From Penicillus capitatus (taxonomy: Eukaryota > Chlorophyta), in the NCBI GenBank assembly GCA_965649825.1, contig OZ287702.1:372001-436000 (forward strand): 64,000 nt of DNA, given 5' to 3'. Positions 1-11,893 of this stretch are shown one piece after another. The position numbers were made by a program, and so were the translations under genes. A model generated the notes under the pieces. It worked only from the letters and a program-made list of their open reading frames with translations. It had not been told where the DNA came from and made no database searches. Within the stretch, counting starts at the first letter, position 1. Each line of letters opens with the position of its first letter.

Positions 1-634
1 TGGAAGAGATGAATGTCGTTGCTATGAAAGGAGAGTACCTGGCAGATGTCGCGAAACTCATGCCTGCGCTCAAAGGTGCTCGTTTGAAGGACGCCTCTTG
101 CCAAAAGGATGCCATAATGCGCAGAGATCGATGGATTGGAAGCCGTCGTTTCCACGACCGACACTGCGGAGACCCTGCGTTTGATCCAGGCTGCGCTAGA
201 AACAGACGTTCAGCGTTTTGTCTTCCTAGCGACAGAAGACGCAGCAGCTCAGTCCATCGAAGAAGAACTGAAAGTCAGTCTGTCCTTCTGTGGGTCGTCG
301 GCAGTGATGGACTGAGCGTTGGTTGGTTGGGTGAGGACAGGCGAGAAGCGATCGGTTAGAGTATGTGATCGTCAAAGCCGGATCGCTGATCACAGAACCC
401 GCAACAGACTGTGGGGTCTTTTCAGCAGAGCCAGTATCAGGCATCATGCATCGTGAGGATGTGGCACAGTTGTTGGTAAAAGCACTGTTCAGCGACAAAC
501 CTAAAAACAAAGTGCGTCGACCTCGGTACCTGTCTGTTCACTTGTGCCTTTATCAGGTGCTCTATGCAGCAGACAAGAGTAAAGCGAAGAGCCTAGAAAA
601 CCCAGAAAAGGAACCGCAGCTGTTCGAAGTGTGA
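1..634 (+). CDS. NmrA-like / atypical short-chain dehydrogenase, 3' part
   Basis: Exons read as (..)1-75, 125-273, 341-511 and 557-634, separated by 45-67 nt GT-AG introns. Joined, they give the C-terminal half of an NAD(P)H-binding atypical SDR: the middle strand EAVVSTTD, the helix ETLRLIQAALE, then VIVKAG and the substrate-side segment HREDVAQLLVKAL that is typical of NmrA-like proteins. The Rossmann glycine motif that should open the domain is missing because the gene starts before the window. The family includes NADPH sensors and reductases acting on quinone-like or pigment-related substrates; the substrate cannot be told here. The stop at 632-634 faces the convergent exonuclease gene, whose stop is 90 bp away. 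The family call is good; the specific role is unknown. Confidence 0.7.
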
Positions 635-726
635 CATAAGAGAGCATGGAAGGATATTCGATTACGGGAGCACGTGTGAGCAGAAGGCGCAATTCTGAGA
701 GGTCGTTGTTACACCGTAGATCATCT

Positions 727-3700
727 TTATAAATGTGCCAGCACAACATCAACTCTGATGTCCTTAACGACGCCGAGTCGTGGATCACGCTGCGCCCAAA
801 CCTTGACAGGTATCTTGGAGAAACGCGTGAGCTCGAGAGGGAACTGCAGTCCAGCAGTTTTGCTCTGTCTGCTTTCGCCGCTCTTGCACCGACTCTTCTG
901 TTGGATGCACACTGGGAATAGATGACTGCTTTGTGGCTCTCTGACGTGTAACGCAATAGACAGACCACCACCATTAGAATACTGAAACTCGACATGAACA
1001 GGATCCGATTGTCCATGAACGACTGGGCTTCTTGTTTCGGGTGTCTCCAAAATGACAGCGACAGATTGATCCGAAGGGTACTGGAAGACGACACGAACGG
1101 CAAGCCTATGTTGTTTTATTTTTTCGACCAGGTAGGACTTTCTCGCTTTCGATGCATTGCCTGAATTGGCACGGGTGTTCACTCGATTCTTTTCACTGGT
1201 GCCATTTGCGTGGGGGCTTTTGAGACTGAGTGTGAGGACGGAAGTTGCTGAATCAAACTTCGGAATAATATTCTTGGCGATCTGGTCGCACTGAATCCGA
1301 TAGGGCAATGCAAATTGCGGGACATAAATATCAAAGAATTTAGCGCCCTTGACAGAAGCAACGACGCCAACTGTCTCTACGGGTTCCTTTTCTAGCCACG
1401 TCTTCAAGTAGAGATCCGTCGATGCGTCCTGGGCATTCCTGGCATGCAACTTTCCCGTGTTACAAGTCATGGCCAAGACCTGCATCTTGTGTGTTGCCCC
1501 ACGATCCAATTTCTCACGGAATTCTTCTCCACTGGTCAGAGCAGCGTGGAGCAGACGGTGCACGATGATGTCTGGGTATCGACGAATCGGAGAAGTGAAA
1601 TGTGTATAGCGCTGTACGGCCAGAGCATAGTGTGCCCAGTCTGCTCGCTCGGCAGCTCCCGTGCAAAAATACTCTGCCGTTTGCATCGGTCGTGTTGCCA
1701 TGTTCGTGATGGCGTCCGCGACATCTGTATCTTTGCACGCAGCATAGAGCTGGTTGAGGCCTGTCTGTATTGCCCCGGCCGTCGAGAGATCTAATGTCAC
1801 GCGGAGCTCCTTGGCAATGTCCATCAGTTCGCCCATGCGACAGAGCTTGGGAGAAGGGTGGCATCGAAGCAGAGCATGGCTTGGATACATGTCTGAGATG
1901 AGCTTCGCCACAGACATATTGGCAAGCAGCATGAATTCTTCGATGAGATTGTTTGCTTCTTTCAGCACCGTAGGCTCTGCCGTCTCCGGCAATCCTTCAT
2001 CGTTGAGGCCGAAATGAATCTTTGTCCGATTCAGTTTCAAAGCGCCGTCTTCGAATCGCTTTCTCCGGAGATGCTGCGAAATCTCGAAAAGCATCACGAT
2101 GTCTGCTTTCACCTGCGACAGCAGCTTCGTTCATCAGAGTCTCCGTCAAAGATAGACGCTTTACCTTGTCCCACGTGTAACCTCCATGAATTTGTAGGTT
2201 TTCTGGCTGTACAGCCGATGGATCGTCGATTGCTGATTGTGCATGATGGTAGCCCATCTTCGTTGCCGAATGGATGATGCTCTTCTGTACATGCTGTTTT
2301 AAGATCTCGCCTTCTCCATTCATTTCCCACACAACGGAAAACGTCAGACGATCCTTTCCCGGATTCAAGCTGCACAGATTCGCCGATAGACGTTCTGGCA
2401 ACATCGGAATGACACGTTGGATGAGGTAGACACTCGTCGTGCGCTTCTGCGCAACGTGATCCAATGCGGTGCCCGGTTTGACAAAGTGGGACACATCTGC
2501 AATGTGCACCCCGACCTTGAATCGATCGTCGCCGAGTTTCTCGATCGATAGGGCATCATCCAGATCACGTGCCGTTGGCGGATCGATCGAGAAGACACAC
2601 GCATCCCTGCCATCGGACATTGCTTTCGCATCTGTGTTGCATGAATGACAGGCGCCACCTGAGATCCATTCGACTATTGAGATCGTCTTCCGAAGGTGTC
2701 CAGTCTTCCGCCGGCAGACAATCGAGCACATCCTGCTTGAACTCACTGGCGTCTATTCGCCACGAGCTCAGAATACCGAGGGTCTGTTTTTCAATAGCAT
2801 CTGTCCGTCCAATCACCTCTGTGATCTGCACGAACACACATCGCGGTGTCATGAGATGAATGATGCCAGGATCGTTTCTTACTGTGACGGTTGGGAGTTC
2901 TTCGTGCACTTCCCATCTTAAGAAACTCGCGTTGACCAACGTTCGATACGGACTCTCTTCGGACGAAGCTTCAGCCAACAGTCCCTCGCAATTCGTTCGC
3001 ACACTCTCAGACGAAACAATGAAGCGTTTTGGCATTGCTGCATCCAGAGGGAAAAGATAGACGAGCTGCGGAATTTTGGGGTCGCATCGCAGCACGCCGA
3101 CCAAAGCTTCCCGTGCCAAAGACGGTTTCGTAATATGTACGATCTCAGCTGTGGGTCGCAGTTCTGGAAAGTATAGCATCACCTCTTTGATCAATGCCTT
3201 TGCCTCTTCGGGCGTCTCGGCGAAATCCCAGACCACGGGCAGCTGCAAGCGTTCCATCTGTCCCTTCTTTCGCAGCTGCAGCGCAATGTGAATCTCTTTG
3301 CGCAGAATGCCCATACGGCGTCCCATATTGTCCAGAAACCCCATATCACCTTGCGTCGGAAACGGCACCCCCTGGACATCATTGCGTGGCGGAATGGACT
3401 TCTCTGTCCACCAGAAAGGCGTCGGCAGAATGCGATAGATCACTTCGTCGCCTCCAAAGGCACGGTTCTGGAAATTTCCCGGACGAATCATGATATCCGA
3501 GGAGAAACCGGGCAGACTGATGTATCCTTCGCAGCTGCCTTTGGCATTGATGCGCAGTGTCCCAGAAAAACACTGACCCAATTGGAGTTTCATCGTGGCG
3601 GTGTCTTCTGTCCAGTACGGAGCAAATCTCGGCCGTACGCCGTTCGCGCTTCCTGTTTCATCACTGCGACGTGCAGCACTGTCCTTTGCGCCGTTCTTTC

Positions 3701-3746
3701 TTTCGCGTCCCTTTGGACCTCCGCGAGAACGACTCCCCTCACTCAT
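727..3746 (-). CDS. Dis3L2-like RNase II-family 3'-5' exoribonuclease
   Basis: Three exons (3746-2659, 2606-2165, 2112-727) encode 971 aa. After a basic low-complexity start come cold-shock-like domains (about residues 60-330) and the RNB catalytic domain. The metal-binding loop is intact: DPPTARDLDDAL, followed by VGVHIADVSHF. The later RNB signature YTHFTSPIRRYPDIIVHRLLHA and an S1-like region with a long tail follow. There is no PIN endonuclease domain at the N-terminus, which separates it from Dis3/Rrp44 and matches Dis3L2, the cytoplasmic enzyme that degrades uridylated RNAs. Introns are 2607-2658 and 2113-2164. The start is set at the ATG before SEGSRSRGG; an upstream in-frame ATG at 3872 would add 42 residues. 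It diverges from the CZIB gene. Identification of the family is firm; the Dis3L2 versus bacterial-like RNase R split is inferred. Confidence 0.9.
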
Positions 3747-3928
3747 TGTCGTCGGCCTTTGAGTGACAGCAGGGTTTATATGTTCGTTCGTTGCGTCCGG
3801 CTGCGTCGTTCGTTTCCGTCGACGCCGCGTTCGTCGGCCATCAAGGCGTTCATTTGGCGTCGGCGCCATCATTCTGTCGTCGAAATGCAAATGCTCGAGG
3901 TGATGGGACAGCTCGGCGAAGGTGCAAG

Positions 3929-4520
3929 ATGCCCATGTTCTTGTTGTGCCTAAAATGCAAGCTCGAGAATGTCGAAAAGGTCGAAGTGCCGGAAGACTAT
4001 CCATTTGACGTGACACTCAAGAGCTGCGAATCCGACGACACACGCGACGTGATCATCGTCGCAGAGGAGATGATTCCACTCAGCACAGGACGCGGGTCGG
4101 CACATTTTGTGATGAAATGGGACAAAGGAAGCAAGGTGCGTCCAGAACGCAGAGGGCTCCTGTCATCGTCTCCCGTGTCTAGTCCGAAGCCACTGTGAAC
4201 ATTATTCAAGTGAAAGGAGTGACCCGTCCCATCGAAAGCGAAGATTCCGAGGCGTTCGTGCCGATCATTGGATTCGAATGTCGCGGTGTGGAGCCCGTCG
4301 CCTTTCGCCCGGGGAGGGGCCTGACGGTCGTGAGTCGTGGCGGAAAAGTGTGATCGATTCAGGACAGATGTCGAAGATCGTGGCGGTGATGATGTGACGT
4401 ATGTAGGTGATGGAGGACGTTGATTTGACAGATCTCGATTGGTGTGATTTTGATGAAGGAGCTGGTGAGTCCGTCGGAATCTATGAAGTCGAAGCACACT
4501 TCGAAGTCCACAGAAAGTAG
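3929..4520 (+). CDS. CZIB / UPF0587 (DUF866) family protein lacking its zinc cysteines
   Basis: Exons 3929-4135, 4183-4329 and 4407-4520 join to 155 aa, the usual family length (about 160). The family fold is visible: LENVEKVEVPED near the start, LSTGRGSAHFVMKW in the middle, then FECRGVEPVAFRPG and a C-terminal GESVGIYEVEAHF. Normal members bind one zinc through two CxxC pairs. Here the first pair reads SCESDDT (one cysteine only) and the second, expected just after FVMK, reads WDKGSK (none), so the zinc site cannot form. Human CZIB has been linked to redox and zinc responses; the function here is unknown. The second intron (77 nt) is longer than usual and its borders are the least certain part. 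The upstream gene diverges from it within about 180 bp. Confidence 0.82.
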
Positions 4521-4891
4521 CCATGGGTCACTCGTTCTTTCATCTGGGGAGGCACATGCTGTGTATTATATCGTACAAGAACCCTTTCGAACAATATGAG
4601 TGACCTGTCCCATCATCATTCTAAAGTATAGAGGCGAAAGGCGTCAGGAGTTGGTGTAAAGTGTGACATCGACGTCTGCTGACGTTAACTACGATGCGTA
4701 CACACCAGACGTCCGAAGATCGCTCCTCGTTACCGTATGTCGCGTCGTTGCTTTGTCGCGCACAGGTGGAGGCGTCCGTCAAGCGACACGATTCAAAGAG
4801 TCGCGTCTCCAACAAGCACGGCGTTCGCAATCGACGCCACGTTTTTGGAATCAAACCACAGACAAATAAAACAGAGTAAATACAGGCAAGT
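4521..4891. other. Intergenic region without a supported gene
   Basis: About 370 bp between two convergent stop codons. It contains a basic 61-codon plus-strand reading frame (4694-4879) ending in an R/K-rich stretch that vaguely recalls a small ribosomal protein, but no family could be matched and no start context or intron supports it. It is left as 3' flank of both neighbours. Confidence 0.5.
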
Positions 4892-7800
4892 CTACTCCAG
4901 AACACGAAGAGAGCCCAGCTTTTCGTGGGGGTCACCTCCGAGATCACTGCAGTAGTGGCACAGTTGTTGGAGTTGCTGCTGAGAGAACAGCAAAGAGTTC
5001 ACTACGTTTTCCAGATCTCCATCCTTGGCCGTCAGCTTCTCAATAAGATCCGTTTCCCGTTCGTGACCCTCTTGTATCCGTTTTCGCACGTCGATCAGTT
5101 CGTTGTCTTTCTCACTCAAAACGCATGTCAGCTTGGAAATGAGCTGCTCCTTTTTGGGAAGCGATTCGAGCAGAGCTGAGAGGCGTTGCACCTCGGCAAC
5201 CTTGTCTTGAATCTCGTGCTTCAGTCTCTGAATCTCCCGATCCCTCTTTTCTAGTTCACCCTCCAGATCGCCCTCTCTTTCTTCCAATGTCGCAGGAGAA
5301 TGCAAGAGCGCTTCATACGCCGTGGCCTTTTGCTGCCACTCTTTCTGCAGAGAAGCGATACGGGCGTCGCTCGACTGCAATGCCTCTTTTAGCTGGGCGA
5401 TCTCGAGATCCCGTTCGGCAACCTGATCCATCCATTCTTCGAGGGTACCCATTTCGTTGCCCGTCTCTAAGGAATCGTTTCCTTGGTTAAGAGCAACGAG
5501 TCGTGCGATTTCTGTTTCTTTCTCTTTCAGAGTATTCTCTCGTTGAACGAGGTGCTCTTTCAGTTCCGCGATCTCCTGTCTCAATTGCGTCTGGATCTCG
5601 CTCCATTCGTGGAGATCTGGAGATGCTGGACTGGCAGGGGCTGCTTTTTCTTCTGCAGCTGCTTTCAGCAATGCAATCTCTTTCTTCAGATTCTCCATTT
5701 GCAAAGAAACGTCTTCCGGGATCACGTCTCGTTCCTTTTCTTTCTCGAACTCTGCAGACAGATGCGCAAGTTCGCTGTCTCTGCTGCTCAAGTCGTCATA
5801 AAGCGCTTTAATTTTGACCTCCTTTTCTTTCAAGTTTTCTTCGAGGGCAGACACTTGTTTCTTATTAGTTTCGATTTCGGATTCCAGTTGCTCTAGCTTC
5901 ACGGTAGCTTCCAACGCTTTCTCCTCTTCTTCCTTCGCTGACTGAGCCATAGACTGATAACTGTTTTGCAGATTTACATTCTCTTGCTGTGCCTGAGCGA
6001 ATTTTTTGTTCCACTCAATCTCGTTGACCCGTAGTTGGTTCTTGACATCTTGCATCTCGCGTTCCTTCCTTTCCAATTCCCGTTTCAGCGATTCCGACTG
6101 GATCTCTCCCATGTTTGCGCCTTTCTGCAATGGGTGTCCACTCAATTCCACGGCCTTCATTAGCTGCCGAACCTGCCACAAGACACGGCCTTCTGTGAAT
6201 GGCGATTCTGAGAACAGACGTCGTGACCTGGCTTTGAAACGGTGCGATAATTCCTGAGCAATGGACGTCATTGTTTTGGCAGATCTCCGTCAACAGTCCA
6301 TTCACTTTTTGCAGAAAATGCAGCATGCCTTTTTTGTCAAAAATTGCAAAAGGCAGTCGTCCATCGTCCGTTTCGGCATCACTTGACGGTCCCTCCTCCC
6401 ACGGATCTGGACGGGAAAACAAAAACTCATCCTCCCACGAAGACAGTTTCGTGGTAGTGGCTCCCTTTGCAGTCGAAACTGGGCAAGAGCTCAGATCCTC
6501 TGCAGATACGTCAGAAGAGAGGTAAAATTAGGAAAGAAAGAGAACGCATGCGTCGACTCACCCTTGGGGGACGACGACACCTCAGCCAGCGTTTCGACAG
6601 CTGCTGTATCAGGAGGCATCGATACTGCAGCTGGCTGCTCTGCAGCACACTCTTCTTCATCATCAGGCATCTTCCAGATAGCTTCATCATCTTTCGACAG
6701 GAATTCTTCGACAATGGCATCCTCTACATGGGACGTCTCCTTGACGAGCGGCTCTGCGACAAGACAGATGACGAGAGCGTTCGGAATGCGGCGGCGATGG
6801 GTACCTTTGGTAGTATCTTGCGCTTCTGATGGAAGAACAGGTCCTTGGTCTTCCATCGACGCACCAGGATAGATATCTTCGACAACGGTCGTTTCTTCGA
6901 TCTCTTTTGCAGAATGGACGTTTTCGTGGACGACGGCGAGATCATTCTCTGCTCCTTCATTGAAGAACTCTGCAGCTGCTACGTCTACAATCGATCGCGT
7001 GTCATTACTGTGGATGTTGATGCGATGGTGCTGTGCCGACCTTCATCAGTCTTTGGTTGGATGTCTTCGTTGTTGGTCGAAGCCGGAATATTCGTTTGTT
7101 GATGAGTAGGATGAATGATCTCATACCCACCATCGTAATACCAATTCCAGAATTCCTCCCAAAACTTTTCGGATTTGTGCCACGTGCGCCACGTGTCTTG
7201 GTAGTTGTGACACATCCAGACGGTTATAGCTCGACAGACTTCTAGCTCCTCCCAGCCAGCTCTCGTTAACCAAGCAATATCATAAGGATCATCAGAGTCG
7301 CGCACAGCCCCTAGAAACCGCCAGACAAGAAATGCCGAAAGAGCGTTTGGCTAGCTATACCTGGATACTCAGCCTCCGCGTACACTTGATCTTGAGTAAC
7401 GTGGGAATCCCCTGGTATCGTCTGCGTCTCCATACGGTCTGACTGGCCATTGCCTGCCATTTCTGTGGGAACATCCGACAATGACCAGCCATCATTGGCC
7501 GCTGCTTCACTCGCAGCGGCTGGATAGGACAATTCTTCAGCTGCTGGCTGTGTCCATTGTGTAACGGCTGCTTGTCCAGAGAACGGATCCGGCGCCACCG
7601 TTTGAAACGGCTGATCGAAGACATGTCGCGTCTCTGGCTGTCGTTCAGGTTCGACAGGAAACAGCTCCGCCGTTTGACTCTCCGTGCCCAGATCTGCAGC
7701 CTGAGGCGCAGCGAATGGATCCGCAGGTGACAGAGGGCCAAAGATCTCGTCGATAGCGTCTTGTGGCTTCACCGTCTCGTCGTTCAGTTGGAATTGCTGT

Positions 7801-8462
7801 TGTTGATGATCTGACGCGTATCCTCCATTCTCTGTCAACCAACTATCATCGAGCTTCGCGCCTCCGGTCTTAGGCGAATGATACAGCACTCCATTTTCCT
7901 TTGCTTCCGTGACAGGGGCGGTTTTTGGGGCAGATGTATTCTTCCGAGCTTCTCTCCGATCGATCTTTTCTTTAAACTTCTGCAGTTCGGCAGCGGCATA
8001 CTCCTCTTGCGTCCCTGGAAATCCCTCAGGCTTCGCAAATGTCGGAATACAGTATCCTTTATACCGCTCGACGCCTTGCGGGGACCTTGGCTCGCTCGTT
8101 TCCGTCTCGGATATGAGCGGCACTGGCGGCGGGGTCGGAACGAAGAACCCGCCCGTTGCTGGTGCCGTCGCCGCGAACGTCGGCGGCGTCACGAAGGTCT
8201 TTTTCTCCTCGCTCCCTGGCGAAGTCCTTTTTCCAAAGTCTCCAGCAGCAACGTAGCGCGAAGATGGGTCTCCCTCGTCGACGCGTTTCGGCGTCGAGGT
8301 CGGTGCGGATGCAGCGAACGGTGGTGGCGGCACTGCATCGTCGACCACTTCATGTTCCTTGCCCCGCTCCACCCAACGCCCTAGTTCTTTATTGAAATAC
8401 ATCTGATTCTCTTGACCCATATGCGCCTGGCGCCCTTTGTTTCCCTTAAAGAGACGAAGCAT
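4892..8462 (-). CDS. Long coiled-coil protein with a Sec16-like N-terminal motif
   Basis: Six exons (8462-7361, 7310-7041, 6984-6805, 6753-6562, 6499-6306, 6253-4892) close one frame of 1,099 aa. The first 40 residues (FKGNKGRQAHMGQEN, MYFNKELGRWVERGKE) resemble the conserved C-terminal motif of Sec16, the COPII exit-site scaffold, usually written LGxxxxFYYDxxxKRWV. A proline- and acid-rich disordered region follows to about residue 370, then a compact W-rich module (PYDIAWLTRAGWEELE ... FWEEFWNWYYDGG), an acidic linker, and finally about 450 residues of continuous coiled coil (long E/K/L/Q heptads) ending in a short C/H-containing tail. Introns are 50-62 nt. It may be a vesicle-trafficking tether; that is inferred from the N-terminal motif and the coil. 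The Sec16 resemblance is short and could be coincidence. Confidence 0.72.
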
Positions 8463-8648
8463 CGTGTGCCGTGCTATTTAGAGATGGCGTTTGACTCAAG
8501 CGGTCTGAACAGCTGTCTCTGGTGACAATGTGTTGAGGCGATAGGACGGATGTCGCATCCAAGTCATCTTGGAATTCTCGCGAATCCGAACTGTATCTTC
8601 GAGTCATCATTGTATCCTCTCCGTGTTATTGTCGACGTGATTTCTGAA

Positions 8649-9257
8649 ATGCCGGGCGACAAACTGCTGGAGCAAATTTTCAATTTGAAGTTTACGAGTA
8701 AACAGCTTTCGAAACAGTCCAAGAAATGTGAGAAAGATGAGAAGGCCGCACGCTTGAGCGTGAAGAAGGCGATTGAGAAAGGTAATATGGACGGGGCGCG
8801 TATCTACGCCCAAAATGCGATTCGGAAGAAGAACGAGCAACTGAACTATCTTCGTCTGGCCTCGCGCCTCGACGCTGTCGTCAGTCGTCTCGACACCCAA
8901 GCCAAAATGCAGGCCGTGACCAAAAGCATGGCTGGAATTGTAAAGGCACTGGATAAAGCGGTGTCGACAAACAACTTGGACAAAGTGGCAACGACCATGG
9001 ATCAGTTTGAACGACAATTTGAGAATCTGGATGTCCAATCGGAATTTGTGGAGCAGGCGATGAGCAACCAGATGAATCTCTCAACCCCCGAGGCAGATGT
9101 CAATAATCTACTACAACAAGTGGCAGATGAACATGGACTGGATGTCTCGGCGGAATTGCCAGGAGCGTCGACAGCGACACCGGCCATGGCAAGTCAGGCC
9201 AAAGAGTCAGAAGAAGGAGATTTGACACGCCGTTTAGCTGAACTGCGGGGTCGCTAG
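8649..9257 (+). CDS. CHMP1: ESCRT-III subunit CHMP1 (Did2/Vps46)
   Basis: A single-exon gene of 202 aa that matches CHMP1 along its whole length: basic helix 1 ([19 protein letters not shown]), the helix 2 hairpin with [12 protein letters not shown], acidic middle, and a C-terminal MIT-interacting motif 1 ([12 protein letters not shown]) that recruits Vps4. CHMP1 regulates ESCRT-III disassembly on endosomes. The start is placed at MPGDKLLEQ because the family begins there; an ATG 99 nt upstream is in frame but would add a non-homologous leader. It lies head-to-head with the coiled-coil gene, 186 bp apart. Unlike most neighbours it has no intron. Confidence 0.95.
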   Translation: MPGDKLLEQIFNLKFTSKQLSKQSKKCEKDEKAARLSVKKAIEKGNMDGARIYAQNAIRKKNEQLNYLRLASRLDAVVSRLDTQAKMQAVTKSMAGIVKALDKAVSTNNLDKVATTMDQFERQFENLDVQSEFVEQAMSNQMNLSTPEADVNNLLQQVADEHGLDVSAELPGASTATPAMASQAKESEEGDLTRRLAELRGR

Positions 9258-9470
9258 GAACTTGCCCGGGGTGCATGGACTAATATGATGTGACGTGTTG
9301 TAAGAACATGATAACACGGATCGTCGAGAATTCGGGGAGGAGTGGTCTTCTTGTTTGGTTCGTTCGGGTCGTCCTTTGAGTCGTCGTTTCGTGGATACCA
9401 GTGGTTTTCCATTGCCTTTTGAATAGAGTAAGGCATTCAGCTTCGAGGCAGATAACGACTTCGAGTCAGA

Positions 9471-10543
9471 ATGGACGAGCAAGAGGAACTTGCCTTGGAG
9501 CTGAACTGGGAAGGGTCGGACGGCGACGAAGACGACGCCATGACAGAAGACACCGAGGACGATATAGACTTTGTCGGCGTCGTCTCACCGAGTGAACCGG
9601 GAAACACGCCGCGTCAGCGTCCAAACGTGCCGCAGTTGCCAATATCGTGCCTGCGTCGAGGAGGACCTCCGATTCCACGAAGCTGGCCTTCTGCTGGATT
9701 GGAGAGCAGCGAAACTCGGGGCTTACCTCGCATTGACCTCCTTTCCGAGGCATTCTGCTTTAACCGAGAAGACCTGCAACCAAGGATGACCGAAAGAGGC
9801 GTTGAGATGCCAGAGGTTGTCGGCGCAGCCTTTGAGAGGGCGTTAGGCGTGCCGAGTCAACAACTCAAATTCTATTGCGTTACTGAGATCGCGCCGTCGG
9901 CGCATATGATGAATGCGCATAGCCACATCGCAGTGGCCATCCAATCTTCAGGCACGCACTCTCGCCTCGGCGCCATCGAGGCAGCTGTAATGATGGTGTA
10001 ACGCACAGATTTTTCATTGAATGCTTTGGAAGATTTGATACGGGATCGCAAGAAGCGAGAAGCAGATTGTGACAGCTGTAAGACTGCCTCGTCGATCCAA
10101 ATATCCCAAGGCAATGACAAACGCGCCCTCTCTGTGTTTGTGTGTGCAGATCGAAACAAACTCTTGGAGTCCCAAGAAAGAGTACGAGTACTGGAAAATC
10201 AAGTGAATGATCTGAATAGCAGACTTGCAACAATGGTCCGTTCTGTCTCTCTGAATGACGGGTTTGGTGTAACCAGACGGATTGGTTGGGTGGTGTCTAG
10301 GAGAGAGAGAAGAGACGTTTGGAAAACGGTTTGAGGAGGCAAACTTACACATCTCAGAGATCGCCACGTTCAAGTCAGCTGCCATCTGTGGTACCTTCCC
10401 CGCGGTTGATTGCCACAGGCGGTGCTTCACAAACGCGCTTGCATTCGAGTCTCTTGAATCTGCAACGTGTTGTGTCTGAGAACACACAGAATACACAAGC
10501 CCTTGCTGAACTCGTCCAAGTCATTAACCCAAGTTTGCGATGA
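9471..10543 (+). CDS. Acidic protein with C-terminal coiled coil, function unknown
   Basis: The first exon opens at 9471 with a strongly acidic leader (MDEQEELALELNW, EGSDGDEDD) and runs to about 9990. Three small 3' exons are well supported: one ending at 10077 (LIRDRKKREADCD), 10150-10235 and 10301-10543. They form a charged coiled coil (NKLLESQERVRVLENQ, REKRRLENGLRR) followed by a short S/T/Q tail. Introns 10078-10149 and 10236-10300 have good donors (GTAAGA, GTCCGT). The junction between the first and second exon is not settled; several donor/acceptor pairs near 9980-10040 keep the frame. The basic-then-heptad order is reminiscent of a bZIP, but the basic region lacks the N-x-x-A-A-x-x-S/C-R signature, so no function is claimed. 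Confidence 0.55.
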
Positions 10544-11893
10544 CTGATGCATGTGAAAAGCGAGCGAGCCCCTCAACCGTCGTAGTAAGGTTTTCTTGAC
10601 TCGCAGCAAGAAGAGTGCCTGCCGTCTGGACTCACACTCCGTCTTGTTGTCTCCTGCCATGTGATCTGACGTGCATTATAGAGATTAGTCGTTTTCCTCC
10701 TCTGGGCATTTCTTCATTGTTTGTTATCTATCACACGTAACAGGCTGTACTATTTTGATAAAATCTTTTAGCACCGACGATCGATGAGGCATAAGATTTA
10801 CGCCCCTGAGCATCTCCTTTGGAGTCCTCGTAAATGTTACAATGGAGTTTTTCTAAATGGAGAATTAAGCATGTGTTTAACCACGATTTCTTTGATGGGA
10901 CTGGCCCTGTTGCTCACGCTCTGTTAAAGTTGGTTGATTGGTTTGGCTTCAGTCGTTTGTTATCTAACAAGAGTGCTCTTTCAATGAGATCAATATCCAC
11001 CATCACTGAATTTCCTCTTTATGTTGTTTTACGTGTTTTGCTGATAAGCCCGAATTAATACCAAGAAAACAGATCCCATCTGAAAACTGTAACGTCGCTC
11101 TGGGTATTTTTCTCAAGCTTCCAGTAAGAGGTAGGAATGATGACCTTGCTCTGATTCTCTTGTCAAGCAAACGGTCGATCGATGATTGCTGTCGGGAATC
11201 CTCTGTAGACTGGACGCCTTTAGAGTGGGCTAACACAGCCTCTAATTCATATCTCCGTTTCACCTTTGTGGCCTTCTGCGGCAAAACGGGTCACGATGTG
11301 AAGGGGCATGTAGCTTAGCTTTTCGTCTCTTGGCTGATTCTGTGATCTTTCAACAGCCACAAAGAACAAGACACGTCCGTCCCATCGCACACAGGGGCGA
11401 CCGTCTATCTGGCCTATCTGATGAAGTCCAAGATTTCGAGATTGTGTAACATAGCCAACGCCGAGATCTCGATCATGTGGCGGCGGGTAATGAACACATA
11501 AGACAATCTTCCATTCTTGTGTCATTCGACGAATAGGTCTCCCATTTTGGAAAGACAATTATTATCCAAGGAAAACAGAGCGCTTTCTTTACGGTGTGTG
11601 ATATCTTATGTGACACAAATCATTGAGTTCCATTCCTTAGACGCAAGGGGCCTATGTTGCCTGATACAATAAGAACATACCTGCCCGTCAGCTGTTCCGT
11701 ACAGAATACACAGATCGCTTCGTGCACTTCTCCCATTCAATTTCCAGTCCCAGACGTTTAAAAGTTATGATCTTTAATGTTGTCCATTATATGATTTTCA
11801 GAACACACGCACGCAGACACACACGGACGCACGTGGAGACAGTTGGGACATTTCTCTGTCCGATCATCATGACGTCGGCAGCGTTGTCGACGT
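10544..11893. other. Gene-poor interval, no supported gene
   Basis: About 1.35 kb with lower GC than the flanks and many short open frames on both strands. Two adjacent minus-strand frames (11558-11247 and 11284-11003, 103 and 93 codons) overlap out of frame and show no recognisable motif. No tRNA, rRNA or repeat was recognised by eye. It may carry UTRs and the promoter of the uL18 gene. Confidence 0.5.

Noticed and set aside
501-1103. 200-codon minus-strand frame
   Set aside because: It runs antisense to the dehydrogenase and across the convergent 3' ends, with no motif.
3288-3953. 221-codon plus-strand frame
   Set aside because: It is antisense to the Dis3L2-like gene, whose frame carries clear homology.
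4694-4879. Small basic frame as a ribosomal protein
   Set aside because: The R/K-rich end looked like bL28 or another small ribosomal protein, but no family could be matched over its length.
11003-11558. Two adjacent minus-strand frames of 93 and 103 codons
   Set aside because: They overlap out of frame, no intron joins them sensibly, and no motif was recognised; kept as non-coding.
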